Below are positions 8,929 through 16,782 of a DNA stretch of 40,059 bases, one piece after another. The number at the start of each line of letters is the position of its first letter. Within the stretch, counting starts at the first letter, position 1. Under the pieces are notes generated by a model, which was given only the letters and a program-made list of their open reading frames with translations, searched no databases and was not told the DNA's origin. The stretch spans positions 1-40,059 of the forward strand of contig JAHDND010000040.1 in NCBI GenBank assembly GCA_018435665.1. The letters run 5' to 3'. The stretch comes from Candidatus Thiosymbion sp. Lineage in GTDB: Bacteria > Pseudomonadota > Gammaproteobacteria > Chromatiales > Chromatiaceae. The translations under genes and the position numbers were made by a program.

Positions 8929-10572
8929 TCAGCGCCCCGCTGGCTCATCACCCAGGGTTTTCCCATCCGGCCCCAGGCGCTTGCCGTAGTAATCGTAGTG
9001 ACCGGCGTGGTAGAGCCGCGCCGTCTCCGCCAGATTACCCTTGAAGCGCGGGTCCTGGGGACGCTCCTGGGCATTGATGAAGGCAGCCACATCCCAGGCG
9101 TCCTGATCGCTCAGGCGTTGGGCGGGCCCCAGGGGCATGTTGTGCCTGATGTAGGCGGCGGCGGTGTCGATGCGGTGCATGCCAGCACCCCAGTTGTAGG
9201 ACTGGGGACCCCAGAGGGGTGGGAAGAGCAACTCCCCGCGCGCCCAGGTGCCCTGACCGCCGCTGCCGTGGCAGACGGCGCAAACAGCCCGGTAGACCCG
9301 GGCGCCGCGGTCTGGATCGAAGCCTTGGGGCGTCGGATCCAGAGCCGGGTAGCCACGCCCCGGCATTCGGGTATCCCCCGTGGGTGCGCCGGTGGCAAGC
9401 CAGTAGATGTAGCTCTGCAGCGCGACCAGGGTCGCGCTGTCGGCCTCGGGGGCATGCCCGACGGCGGATGCCGGTGCATTCATCGAGTAGGTGAAGCACC
9501 CCTGGATACGCTCGACGATGCTGTTGATGCGGTGATCCTTGGTGCGGAAGGCGGGATAGGCAACCCAGGCGGCCCACATGGGGGCCGCGCCCGCCAGACG
9601 TCCGGCATCCAGGTGGCACCCCTCGCAGGTCTGGGTATTGCCGACATACCTCGCCGACTCCGGGTGCGAATAGGTCCCAACGAAGATCGCCTCGCCTAGT
9701 CGGATGGCGTCACCCATGGGGTCGTTCGGGGCGGTGCCGCGTGCAGGCGGCTGGAAAAGTTCCTCTGCCCCCTGGGAGCGACCAGGATCCACGGGGCCAT
9801 GGTCGATGGGCGGGCTGGCGGGAAGGGGCGCGGCAGCTTGGGTCTGTGCCGGACCGATCCCTGGCTGACCCGGGTGGGCGAAGCCGGCCGGCACCCCAGC
9901 GCTCTGCTTGACCCCTGAGGCTGGCCTAGGCTCGACCTCCATGCCGGCATAGTAAGCTGCCACCGACCTGGCCTCATCCAGACTCAACCGCGGGGCGATT
10001 GGGCTCATGAGCCCATGGGGATCTGCGTTCCGCTTGCCTTGGACCCAGGCCTCGAGTTGAGCCAGGATGTAAGAGTAAACCTGGCCGGCCAAGGCCGGGA
10101 AGGCCTCGCCGGCACCGAGGCCGTCGCGTGCGTGACACTGGGCGCAGGCCGGTAGGGCACGATTCGCCCAGTCGCCCTCGGTGGCGAGGACCCCACCAAC
10201 CACCGTTGACAGCTCTTGCGGGGGCTTGGCGTTGGAAACGGCGGGGAGCGCGGCATAGTACGCCGACACCGCGGTGACCTCGGCATCGGTCAAAGGTTTT
10301 GCCATGGGGCTCATGATGGGGTGGTCCCGGCCGCCGTCCCGGAAGGCGCGGAGTTGCCGGGCCAGGTACCCCTCGTTCAACCCGGCCAAACGAGGAAAGG
10401 CGGCGCCCTCGTCACCACCGCCGTTCTGGCCGTGACAGGTCGCGCAAGCCACGGTTCCCCCAGGTGTCCCTTGGGTCGCGATCCGCGCCCCGGGGTCGTC
10501 CGCCGCGGCCGGTAGGGCGAGAAAGGCGATCAGGGCCAGCCCGGATGGTGGAAGTACTCTCTCGTTTGGCAT
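8929..10572 (-). CDS. tsdBA: TsdBA-like fused tetraheme cytochrome (thiosulfate dehydrogenase/tetrathionate reductase)
   Basis: A 547-residue periplasmic cytochrome with four CxxCH heme motifs at about 43-47, 143-147, 316-320 and 431-435. The first half looks like a diheme c4-type electron carrier (TsdB). The second half matches TsdA: CEGCHLDAGRLAGAAP, then ERIQGCFTYSMN, where Cys359 corresponds to the unusual axial cysteine ligand of the catalytic heme, then FPPLWGPQSYNWGAGM around heme 2. A Pro/Ala/Gln-rich linker of about 80 residues joins the halves. The same fusion order is known from Marichromatium purpuratum TsdBA. The start at 10572 gives a signal peptide (MPNERVLPPSGLALIAFLAL) and has GGAG eight bases upstream. 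A 33-residue longer start at 10671 would bury the signal peptide. Divergent from the DsrE-like gene. Confidence 0.85.
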   Translation of the reverse strand: MPNERVLPPSGLALIAFLALPAAADDPGARIATQGTPGGTVACATCHGQNGGGDEGAAFPRLAGLNEGYLARQLRAFRDGGRDHPIMSPMAKPLTDAEVTAVSAYYAALPAVSNAKPPQELSTVVGGVLATEGDWANRALPACAQCHARDGLGAGEAFPALAGQVYSYILAQLEAWVQGKRNADPHGLMSPIAPRLSLDEARSVAAYYAGMEVEPRPASGVKQSAGVPAGFAHPGQPGIGPAQTQAAAPLPASPPIDHGPVDPGRSQGAEELFQPPARGTAPNDPMGDAIRLGEAIFVGTYSHPESARYVGNTQTCEGCHLDAGRLAGAAPMWAAWVAYPAFRTKDHRINSIVERIQGCFTYSMNAPASAVGHAPEADSATLVALQSYIYWLATGAPTGDTRMPGRGYPALDPTPQGFDPDRGARVYRAVCAVCHGSGGQGTWARGELLFPPLWGPQSYNWGAGMHRIDTAAAYIRHNMPLGPAQRLSDQDAWDVAAFINAQERPQDPRFKGNLAETARLYHAGHYDYYGKRLGPDGKTLGDEPAGR

Positions 10573-10903
10573 GTCTAGGGCTCCAGCTACGCCGTAAGGA
10601 TGGGGTGGATTTGGTTGGGCACGAGCCGACAGCGCCCTCGTCGGCGCGGCAATCCATCTGGATGGGTTCAATCCCGTCGCTGCCGCCTCGCCGAAGGCCG
10701 GCTTCTCCCCCGTCGGCGCAGACTAACAGAGCGCCGGGGGCGATAGTCAACGGGGCCTCGTTGGTGCCATGCCGTCCACCAGGGTGGCAACGGCCTCGTA
10801 AAGGCTGGCTGGAGTAATGGCCCCATTCTGAGTCGATAGACTCGGTGACTTCATGTGGTATTGTCGAATGGCGTAGGCAAACTGCAGAAGAGGAGAATCG
10901 TTG
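10573..10903. promoter_or_regulatory. Divergent promoter region between tsdBA and the DsrE-like gene
   Basis: A 331-bp gap between two divergent sulfur-related starts must hold both promoters. I cannot pick out convincing -35/-10 boxes or a clear operator by eye. AGGAG at 10891-10895 is the ribosome binding site of the rightward gene. Confidence 0.45.
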
Positions 10904-11419
10904 GTGAAGATCATCCCGCTCTACTTTGGGCTTCTGACTGGCGCGCTGGTGCTCGGTGCCCCCTCACTGCTTCCAGCCGCGGAGCCGGCGGCGACCGGGA
11001 CGCTCCATATCGACATCCCCGTGGCATTGAAGGAGGCCCGCGTGGTGTTCAACATGGACCACCTGGCCTTCGAGGGTGACAACCCGACTGGGCTTAATTA
11101 CATGAAGGTCTTACACGAAGACTTTGTACAGGCAAAGACCCATCACAGCTTGGTGGCCATTTTCCACGGCGAGGCCGGCTACATGCTCCTGGATGATGCG
11201 CGGTATAACGCGGTCCGCCATACGCCACGCGGCAACCCCTACAAGGCGATGATCGCGACCCTGCAGGAGAAGGGGGTACGCTTTGAGCTCTGCGCCGTGA
11301 CCGCCCGTGGCAACGGCTGGACCAACGAGGATGTCTTGTCAGGCGTAAAAGTCGTCACTTCCGCCAACCTGCGAATCATCCAACTGGTTCAGGATGGCTA
11401 CTTGCAAATCCAACCCTGA
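10904..11419 (+). CDS. Periplasmic DsrE-family protein
   Basis: A 171-residue protein with a signal peptide (cut probably near residues 26-27, after PAA) followed by a DsrE/DsrF-like fold. Conserved-looking features are RVVFNMDHLAF, LVAIFHGEAGYMLLDD, and a single cysteine in GVRFELCAVTARGNGW (Cys130), which sits where DsrE-family proteins carry a sulfur-relay cysteine. It could bind or carry sulfane sulfur in the periplasm, fitting its divergent neighbour tsdBA; this is inference. GTG 10904 is preferred over TTG 10901 because AGGAG then lies at the better distance of eight bases. It is not the cytoplasmic DsrE of the dsr operon, which has no signal peptide. Confidence 0.75.
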   Translation: MKIIPLYFGLLTGALVLGAPSLLPAAEPAATGTLHIDIPVALKEARVVFNMDHLAFEGDNPTGLNYMKVLHEDFVQAKTHHSLVAIFHGEAGYMLLDDARYNAVRHTPRGNPYKAMIATLQEKGVRFELCAVTARGNGWTNEDVLSGVKVVTSANLRIIQLVQDGYLQIQP

Positions 11420-11865
11420 TTGCCGGCAAGGTCCACCGGGCAACCCGCCGCGACGATCAGTCGGGGCGGGTTGTACAAATTAAATTACTATAGAAGAAAG
11501 CAACCACAGATGCTTAACATTCGCTTTTTAATGCGCGAGGGTCATGTGGAAGACTTCTTCGGTGCATGGTCAGATCCCGAAGAGTCAGAAGGTGGTTTTG
11601 ATCCAGATGAAATGACCGGAGTAATTTTTGATATCCCATAGGCTAATCGGATAAGGGCGGGGGTTTAGCCAGCCCTCCCCACACCACCTAGCATGCGGGT
11701 CCGCACTAGGCGGTTCACGAGAAGGGAGCACACGAGGGTCTCAGGCATAGCCATCCGATTTCATCCCGATCGTCACACAAACCATCCCAAAGGGAGGCGA
11801 CATCTATCCTGACACCTGGGGTTTCGCCTGCTTCCCAGTGCGCACAGGCCGTCCTCGCACAAGGA
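11420..11865. other. Gene-poor gap with a hairpin element and a possible tiny ORF
   Basis: Between the DsrE-like gene and the end of the seven-gene operon. The left part (about 11465-11640) is clearly less GC-rich than its surroundings, which suggests foreign DNA. A frame from ATG 11510 to 11641 would encode 43 residues rich in Asp/Glu (ending DEMTGVIFDIP) with no recognised family; I do not call it a gene. The hairpin at 11683-11714 is listed separately. The rest shows nothing further. Confidence 0.4.
11683..11714. repeat. Nested hairpin, possible mobile-element remnant
   Basis: ACCACCTAG (11683-11691) pairs with CTAGGCGGT (11706-11714), eight of nine bases complementary. Inside, TGCG (11694-11697) pairs with CGCA (11702-11705) around a GGTC loop, with CA unpaired on the left. 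The surrounding bases (ccctccccacaccacc on the left, cggttcacgag on the right) remind me of sequence that recurs near reverse-transcriptase or transposase genes in proteobacteria, but no such gene is present. Identity is uncertain. Confidence 0.3.
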
Positions 11866-12843
11866 TCAGCGAGGGGGGGCGCTCAGGCCGAGCGCGCGCC
11901 TGGGGTTGTCGGTGAACAGCGTGATCAGGCGCTCTTCACACCAACGCGCGGGCCACAGGGCCTCGATGGCCTCGGCGAAGCGCAGCGTACATTCGGGAAA
12001 GGGGGCGCTGCTGACCTGGCCGAAATCCGTGGACAGCACCACCTGCTCGGTGCCCGTGGCCTCGATGGATGCCACGAAGCGCTCCGTCGGCACCTCCTCG
12101 ATGGTGTGGATCGCGTAGCAGTGCTCGATGAACACGCGCTCGTCGCGGATGAGCTGGATCAACTGCTCGTCCGACAGGTTGACCGCGGGGTAATGGGGAT
12201 GGGTCAGGAGCACGGCGGGGACACCTGCTTCCAACGCCATCGGCACCAGGCGCATGATCTCCTCGGCCGACAGATGTCCCGTGGCCAGGCGGGCACCCGC
12301 CTGGGCGATGGCCTCCAGTACGGCCGGGAGCTCCGGGTTGGGGGTCCCGTCGGGCAGGAACACCCGCACCGGGACTTCCGGCCCTTCCGATTCGATCTCC
12401 ACCTGGGCGTTGCACGCCGAGCAACCGCCCCAGCGCTTGTCGAAGGCAAAGCCCAGGGCGTCGAGATGGGCGGCGGCATGGACGGTGGGCATCCACACCA
12501 CGAAGGGTGGCTCGTCCGCCGTCTCGCTGGGGTGGGTGCGGTTGCCGCTCACGGCCGAGGCGACGGCATCGGCACTCAGCCCACCAACGAAGCGGTTAAG
12601 GACGGTGCCGCCCAGAAAAGTGACGCCCGCATGGCGACGGGCATGGGCGGCCAGCGGGGTGGTGGGATAGGTGTGATTCTTGAGCACCAGCGTGGCGTTC
12701 CACGCCCGGGCCGCCTCGGCCAGGTCCGCCACGTCATAACGGCGCGGGACCAGCTCGGGCCCCACGTGGAAGTGGGTATCCACGATCCCGGCCGTCTGTA
12801 GCCGCTCGGCCAGATTGATCGCCCGTCGTGTCGGTCTGGTCAC
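11866..12843 (-). CDS. DUF6282-like metal-dependent hydrolase, last gene of the seven-gene operon
   Basis: A 325-residue protein of the amidohydrolase/PHP-like TIM-barrel kind, best matching my memory of DUF6282. The first strand gives VDTHFHVGPE with His24 and His26, the usual metal-binding HxH. Further candidates for metal ligands are TGHLSAEE, LLTHPHYP and STDFGQ near the C-terminus. Its GTG start at 12843 overlaps the stop of the asparagine synthetase-like gene by four bases (GTGA), so it is translationally coupled. In the pathway it could remove a protecting group or open a ring; this is inference. No signal peptide, so cytoplasmic. Confidence 0.65.
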   Translation of the reverse strand: MTRPTRRAINLAERLQTAGIVDTHFHVGPELVPRRYDVADLAEAARAWNATLVLKNHTYPTTPLAAHARRHAGVTFLGGTVLNRFVGGLSADAVASAVSGNRTHPSETADEPPFVVWMPTVHAAAHLDALGFAFDKRWGGCSACNAQVEIESEGPEVPVRVFLPDGTPNPELPAVLEAIAQAGARLATGHLSAEEIMRLVPMALEAGVPAVLLTHPHYPAVNLSDEQLIQLIRDERVFIEHCYAIHTIEEVPTERFVASIEATGTEQVVLSTDFGQVSSAPFPECTLRFAEAIEALWPARWCEERLITLFTDNPRRALGLSAPPR

Positions 12844-14567
12844 GCCTTGCGCTCCATGATTCGCCCGAAGGATTGATACCAGATCTCCAAGTGCAGCAGA
12901 GACCAGATGCGCATGGCAAGGGCGGTGTTGCCGCTATCTTCACCAAAGGCACGCTGCCAACGCCCGACGTCGGCCAGCCCGCGCACGAAGGCATTGGGTG
13001 AGGCGAGCGTGTCCCAGCAGCATTCACCCAGGCCACCGGCCAACCAGGCGGCGACCGGTACCGTAAACGCCTGCTTGCGGCGTTGCACCAGCCAGCCGGG
13101 CAAATCCGCGGCGAAGGCATCGATCAGCATGCCCTTGGGTCTGCCCCCGCTTCGCTTGGCCGCAGCCGTCAGGGACATGGCCAGCGAGGTGACGAAGATC
13201 TCCAGGAAGGGGGAGCGCGCCTCCAGGCCGGTGCTCATGGAGAGCTTGTCGAGCCGCGACAGGTGGTAGTTGCGCAGGCGGTTCGCCGTTTCCAGCCGGA
13301 GGATACGGTCCAGCGCCGGCATCGCCCCGGCAGCGGGCAGGGCCACCGAGTCCAGATAGCTGCTGGGGATCCGGTCGAGCCCCAGGTCTCGGGGCTCGAA
13401 CACCATGGTGCGGTACAGGTAGGCATCGAGGTCGTCGGTGGCTTGGTCGAAGCGCTCGTAGCCTCCCCAGAATTCGTCCGAGCCGTCCCCGGTCAGGGCG
13501 ACCTTGGTCTCGGCGGCGGCGGCCCGGGACAGGGCGAGGGTCGGCACCGTCACCGGGTCATGGACCGGGTCTTCCAGCGCGACGGCACTCTCGCGCAGCA
13601 GATCGGGCACCTCGTCCACCCTCAGGATGATCGCCCGATGCTCCAGGCCGAGCCCCTGCGCCAGCCGAACCGCCAAACGGTGCTCGTCTTCCCAGCCACC
13701 GACGTCATAGCCAATGGTCAAGACCCGGGGCGCCGGCGTCGGCTGGCGGCTCGCCACAGTGGCGACGATGCTGGAGTCCAGCCCGCCGGAAAGGAAGATG
13801 GCGGGGCGATGCTCGGGCGGACACTGGGACGCGATGGCGTCATCCAGAACGGCGCGCAGGCGTTCGGGCTGGGGGGCCTCGTCGCGGGGGTCCGGGATGT
13901 CGAGCCAGCGGCCTTGGTGCACGCTGCCGCCCGGGCCAATGCGCATCCAACCACCCGCCGGCAACTGCTCCACGCCCTGGAAGGCCGAGTGGTTGCCGCC
14001 GACGCTCTTGAAGATCAGGCACTCGAGCATGGCCTCGGGCCGGATGCGCAGGGCGCCCGCCGCATGATGCAGGGCGACCAGGGTGGAGGCAAAGGCATGC
14101 CCGCCCTCGATGCGGCAGAGGTAGAGGGGCTTCTGTCCCCAGGCATCGCGCGCCAGCAGGACCTCACCCGTGGCGGGATCGAACAGGGCCAGACTGAACA
14201 TCGCCCCCACCCCCCGCAGCCCGTCCACACCCCGCCGCTGCAACAGACGCAGCAGCACGGTGCCGTCCGACTCGCCCGGGTGGAAGGCGCCGCCCAGGGA
14301 GGCCATCACCTGGGCCGGTCGATAGAGCTGGCCATTGAAGACCAGGCGACCGCCCCAGCCATCGGAGATCGGTTGGTGGCCACGCTCCCTGTTGCCGACC
14401 ACGGCCAGGCGCACGGCCCCCAGACCGACCCGACCGGTGGGGTCGACCCAGGTGTCCAAACCATCCGGGCCGCGTCCTTGGTGCGCCAAGGACATGGCCC
14501 GCAGCAGGTCGGGCAATCCGGGACGTGGCCCCGGCCGGTCGTACACCACCCCCGCGATCCCGCACAT
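12840..14567 (-). CDS. Asparagine synthetase-like glutamine amidotransferase in a biosynthetic operon
   Basis: A 575-residue AsnB-type enzyme: it hydrolyses glutamine and passes ammonia to an acid activated as acyl-AMP. The start MCGIAGVVYD at 14567 exposes the catalytic cysteine (Cys2) after Met removal; the same frame runs open upstream to 15272, but that part is antisense-free shadow of the PrpF-like gene and is discarded. The glutaminase half shows RGPDG, FNGQLY and RDAWGQKPLY. The synthetase half has the pyrophosphatase loop FLSGGLDSSIVA and LTGDGSDEFWGGYERF. Only 2 nt separate it from the upstream gene and 4 bp overlap the downstream one. Housekeeping asparagine synthesis is possible, but the operon suggests a pathway-specific amide bond. 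Confidence 0.8.
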   Translation of the reverse strand: MCGIAGVVYDRPGPRPGLPDLLRAMSLAHQGRGPDGLDTWVDPTGRVGLGAVRLAVVGNRERGHQPISDGWGGRLVFNGQLYRPAQVMASLGGAFHPGESDGTVLLRLLQRRGVDGLRGVGAMFSLALFDPATGEVLLARDAWGQKPLYLCRIEGGHAFASTLVALHHAAGALRIRPEAMLECLIFKSVGGNHSAFQGVEQLPAGGWMRIGPGGSVHQGRWLDIPDPRDEAPQPERLRAVLDDAIASQCPPEHRPAIFLSGGLDSSIVATVASRQPTPAPRVLTIGYDVGGWEDEHRLAVRLAQGLGLEHRAIILRVDEVPDLLRESAVALEDPVHDPVTVPTLALSRAAAAETKVALTGDGSDEFWGGYERFDQATDDLDAYLYRTMVFEPRDLGLDRIPSSYLDSVALPAAGAMPALDRILRLETANRLRNYHLSRLDKLSMSTGLEARSPFLEIFVTSLAMSLTAAAKRSGGRPKGMLIDAFAADLPGWLVQRRKQAFTVPVAAWLAGGLGECCWDTLASPNAFVRGLADVGRWQRAFGEDSGNTALAMRIWSLLHLEIWYQSFGRIMERKA

Positions 14568-14569
14568 GC

Positions 14570-15604
14570 TCAGCGATCCCGCCAGGGCATCGCCACCCGG
14601 CCCCACGCCAGCAAGGAGACCGGGGTGACGAATTCCGTCCAGCGCAGCAAAGCGCCGCCACGTGAGGGATCGAATCCCAGCCGCACGTCGATCTGGCCGC
14701 TGGGATGGCGGACCTGCCAATGGTCGCGGGCTTGATCCGGGGCGCTGCGCCGCTGCGCCAGATAGGCGCACAGGGCCATGGCGGCCGAGCCGGGGAAGGA
14801 GCGATGCCGCTCCCCCAGATAGAAGCTGGCGGTGAGTACCGTGGGGACCGCCTCCGAGTCCAGCAGCCGATAGGGGATCACCTTGGGGTGGTACCCGGGA
14901 GGTGGTTGGAAGCCGACCGCCCGGGCCGCCTCCATGCCGGCGCCGACCAAGGCGTCCAGGGTCTCGGCGTCCAGGTTGGGATCGATTTCGCTGAACAGGA
15001 AGAGGTTTCCCAGCAGCACCGGCTGGAAGGCCACCTGCCGGCCGCGGACCCTGACCACCCCGGGGCCGGCCAGCCCGGCGAGTGCGCGGCGGGTGCGATC
15101 CGACGCCAGGAAGCGCACCTGATAGGCTTCGGGGATTCGGTCCCCGCCGAAGGGCCTGAGTTCGATGCGCTGACGGGTGGACACATTCTCCGCATGCCAG
15201 CAGGGCTCCAGCACCCGGTGACGGCCCCCAAATTGCGCCAGCATGGCGGCGGCCGAGGCCGAGTTGGAGCACTCCATGGGCAACACCGTCCCGTTGGACG
15301 GGATGACCTGGAGAAAGCGGAAACGAAGACGCGCCAGACCGTCCTCATGCCACACCAGGGCAACCTTGTTGTCTTGCAGGGTCGGTCCGCCCAGCCCGCC
15401 ACGACCATCCCGGCCCAGCAGGAGGCGCAACAACTCCGCCTCACCGGCCTTGCCTCGGCGGACCTGATCGCCGTAGACGGCCAGGATGCGGCTGGTGCCC
15501 GAGCGCACCAGCATGTAGGTGGCGGCATCGGCCTCGTCCAGCAGGCTGTGGAAGCTGGGCGGAAGTCCTTCCAGCGCCCCGCTGGGCTTACCGGCGCCGG
15601 TCAT
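14570..15604 (-). CDS. PrpF-like isomerase (DAP-epimerase fold)
   Basis: A 344-residue protein similar to PrpF (2-methylaconitate isomerase) and 4-oxalomesaconate tautomerase, enzymes that shift a double bond by proton transfer. The family's RGGTSKG start motif appears as VRSGTSRI (about 33-40). The lysine of the TSKVAI motif appears as DNKVALV with Lys80. The catalytic cysteine of the CGN motif appears as ECSNSASAAA with Cys112. The Lys-Cys spacing is close to that of PrpF, so the enzyme is probably active. It is shorter than typical PrpF (about 390). It starts 5 nt after the monooxygenase stop and ends 2 nt before the asparagine synthetase-like start. No acnD or prp genes are nearby, so propionate metabolism is unlikely. 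Confidence 0.65.
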   Translation of the reverse strand: MTGAGKPSGALEGLPPSFHSLLDEADAATYMLVRSGTSRILAVYGDQVRRGKAGEAELLRLLLGRDGRGGLGGPTLQDNKVALVWHEDGLARLRFRFLQVIPSNGTVLPMECSNSASAAAMLAQFGGRHRVLEPCWHAENVSTRQRIELRPFGGDRIPEAYQVRFLASDRTRRALAGLAGPGVVRVRGRQVAFQPVLLGNLFLFSEIDPNLDAETLDALVGAGMEAARAVGFQPPPGYHPKVIPYRLLDSEAVPTVLTASFYLGERHRSFPGSAAMALCAYLAQRRSAPDQARDHWQVRHPSGQIDVRLGFDPSRGGALLRWTEFVTPVSLLAWGRVAMPWRDR

Positions 15605-15609
15605 GGCGC

Positions 15610-16782
15610 CTAGCGCGACGCGTCATCGGGCGCGTCCTCGAGGATATGGGACCACCAGCGCTCGAAGTCCGCCGCGCCCCAGCCGGTCCAATCCTTCCCC
15701 TTCGACTGGAGCGATAGCCCCAGCCGCACGGCGAACTCCAGGCGCGGGGTGTTGGCCCGCAAGCGGGCCGCCTCCCACCGGGATAGACGCTCCTCGAGAC
15801 CGGCACCGGTCTGCGCCACAGCCTCCGCAAGGGCCAGGGTATCCTGGAGCGCCAGCGTCACACCCCCGCCTACGTGGGGCACCGCCAGGTGGGCGGCATC
15901 CCCGACCAGCACCAGCCCGGGGGCGACCATCTGCTGCGCGAAGCCGGCATACACCGGTTGAAGGAACAGGGTCTCGGTGGAGTCGACCAGTGCCGCCAGC
16001 CAATCCGGCAGCCGCTCATCTGCCATGGCGCGCAACCGGGCCTCGGTGGCGGCGGGCAGGGTCCCTGCGGGCAGGGACCAGCGGTGGGCGATCCCCTGGG
16101 CGTCGGTCAGCAGCCCCGGCAGATCCCCTGAAGGCAGGTTCAGGTACCACATCCAGTTGAGCGGCTCGTCGCCTCCGGGCAGACCGTAGAGGGTGACGTG
16201 CGCGCCACCGAGCAGCACCTTTGCCATGGCGTCGTCGAACAGGCTGTCGATGACGGCGGGCAAGGCGCTCGGCAGTTGCCGGCGGGCAATCAGGCCGCGC
16301 ACGGCCACGTAGCCCAGGTAACACGCCTCGAATCCAGGGTCCACGGCGGCGCGGACCACCGATCCGATGCCGTCCGCCCCCACCACCAGGTCGAAGGTCT
16401 CGGTGCCGAAGCGAGCGGTATGGACGCGGGGCGGATCGGCGCCGACCGCGCTCACCGAGCACTGCTCGTAGAGACCGATGCCCTCGACCTGCGCCCGCAG
16501 GGCCCCGATGACCTCACTCCAGCCAACGGCATGCTTCTCGACCGCTTGCCGCCACAGCACCTGTCCGGCGGGCCCCAGCGAGAGGCGACGGCGAACGCTG
16601 CGCGCCCCCGCGAGGCCCAGTCGCTCCACGATGGGCCGCGCCAGCATCAGGCCGGCCCCCTGGTGCGCCAGCAGGCCAGCGGAGCGCTCGTAGACCCGCG
16701 CGGCGATGCCTCGCCGCTGTAGCTCCAGCGCCAGAGACAGGCCGGCCACGCTGCCGCCGACAATGCCGACCCGCTCGATCAT
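15610..16782 (-). CDS. FAD-dependent monooxygenase (PHBH family)
   Basis: A 390-residue flavoprotein of the p-hydroxybenzoate hydroxylase class, using NAD(P)H and oxygen to hydroxylate or oxidise a substrate. The three hallmark motifs are present: the dinucleotide fold GIVGGSVAGLSLALE at about 6-20, the DG motif VVGADGIGSVVRAA, and the GD motif VLVGDAAHLAVPHVGGG, which contacts the FAD ribityl chain. The start at 16782 overlaps the stop of the PLP-enzyme gene as ATGA, which settles it over a start at 16842 that would add 20 residues. Cytoplasmic. The substrate is unknown; the family favours aromatic or conjugated acids, which fits an acid-activating ligase in the same operon. Confidence 0.82.
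   Translation of the reverse strand: MIERVGIVGGSVAGLSLALELQRRGIAARVYERSAGLLAHQGAGLMLARPIVERLGLAGARSVRRRLSLGPAGQVLWRQAVEKHAVGWSEVIGALRAQVEGIGLYEQCSVSAVGADPPRVHTARFGTETFDLVVGADGIGSVVRAAVDPGFEACYLGYVAVRGLIARRQLPSALPAVIDSLFDDAMAKVLLGGAHVTLYGLPGGDEPLNWMWYLNLPSGDLPGLLTDAQGIAHRWSLPAGTLPAATEARLRAMADERLPDWLAALVDSTETLFLQPVYAGFAQQMVAPGLVLVGDAAHLAVPHVGGGVTLALQDTLALAEAVAQTGAGLEERLSRWEAARLRANTPRLEFAVRLGLSLQSKGKDWTGWGAADFERWWSHILEDAPDDASR

Noticed and set aside
13083..14735. Plus-strand 550-residue ORF opposite the asparagine synthetase gene
   Set aside because: Gly/Gln/His-rich shadow without recognisable features; the minus-strand gene explains the open frame.
14568..15272. N-terminal extension of the asparagine synthetase frame to 810 residues
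   Set aside because: It overlaps the PrpF-like gene on the same strand in another frame and would block the catalytic Cys2 that must be N-terminal.
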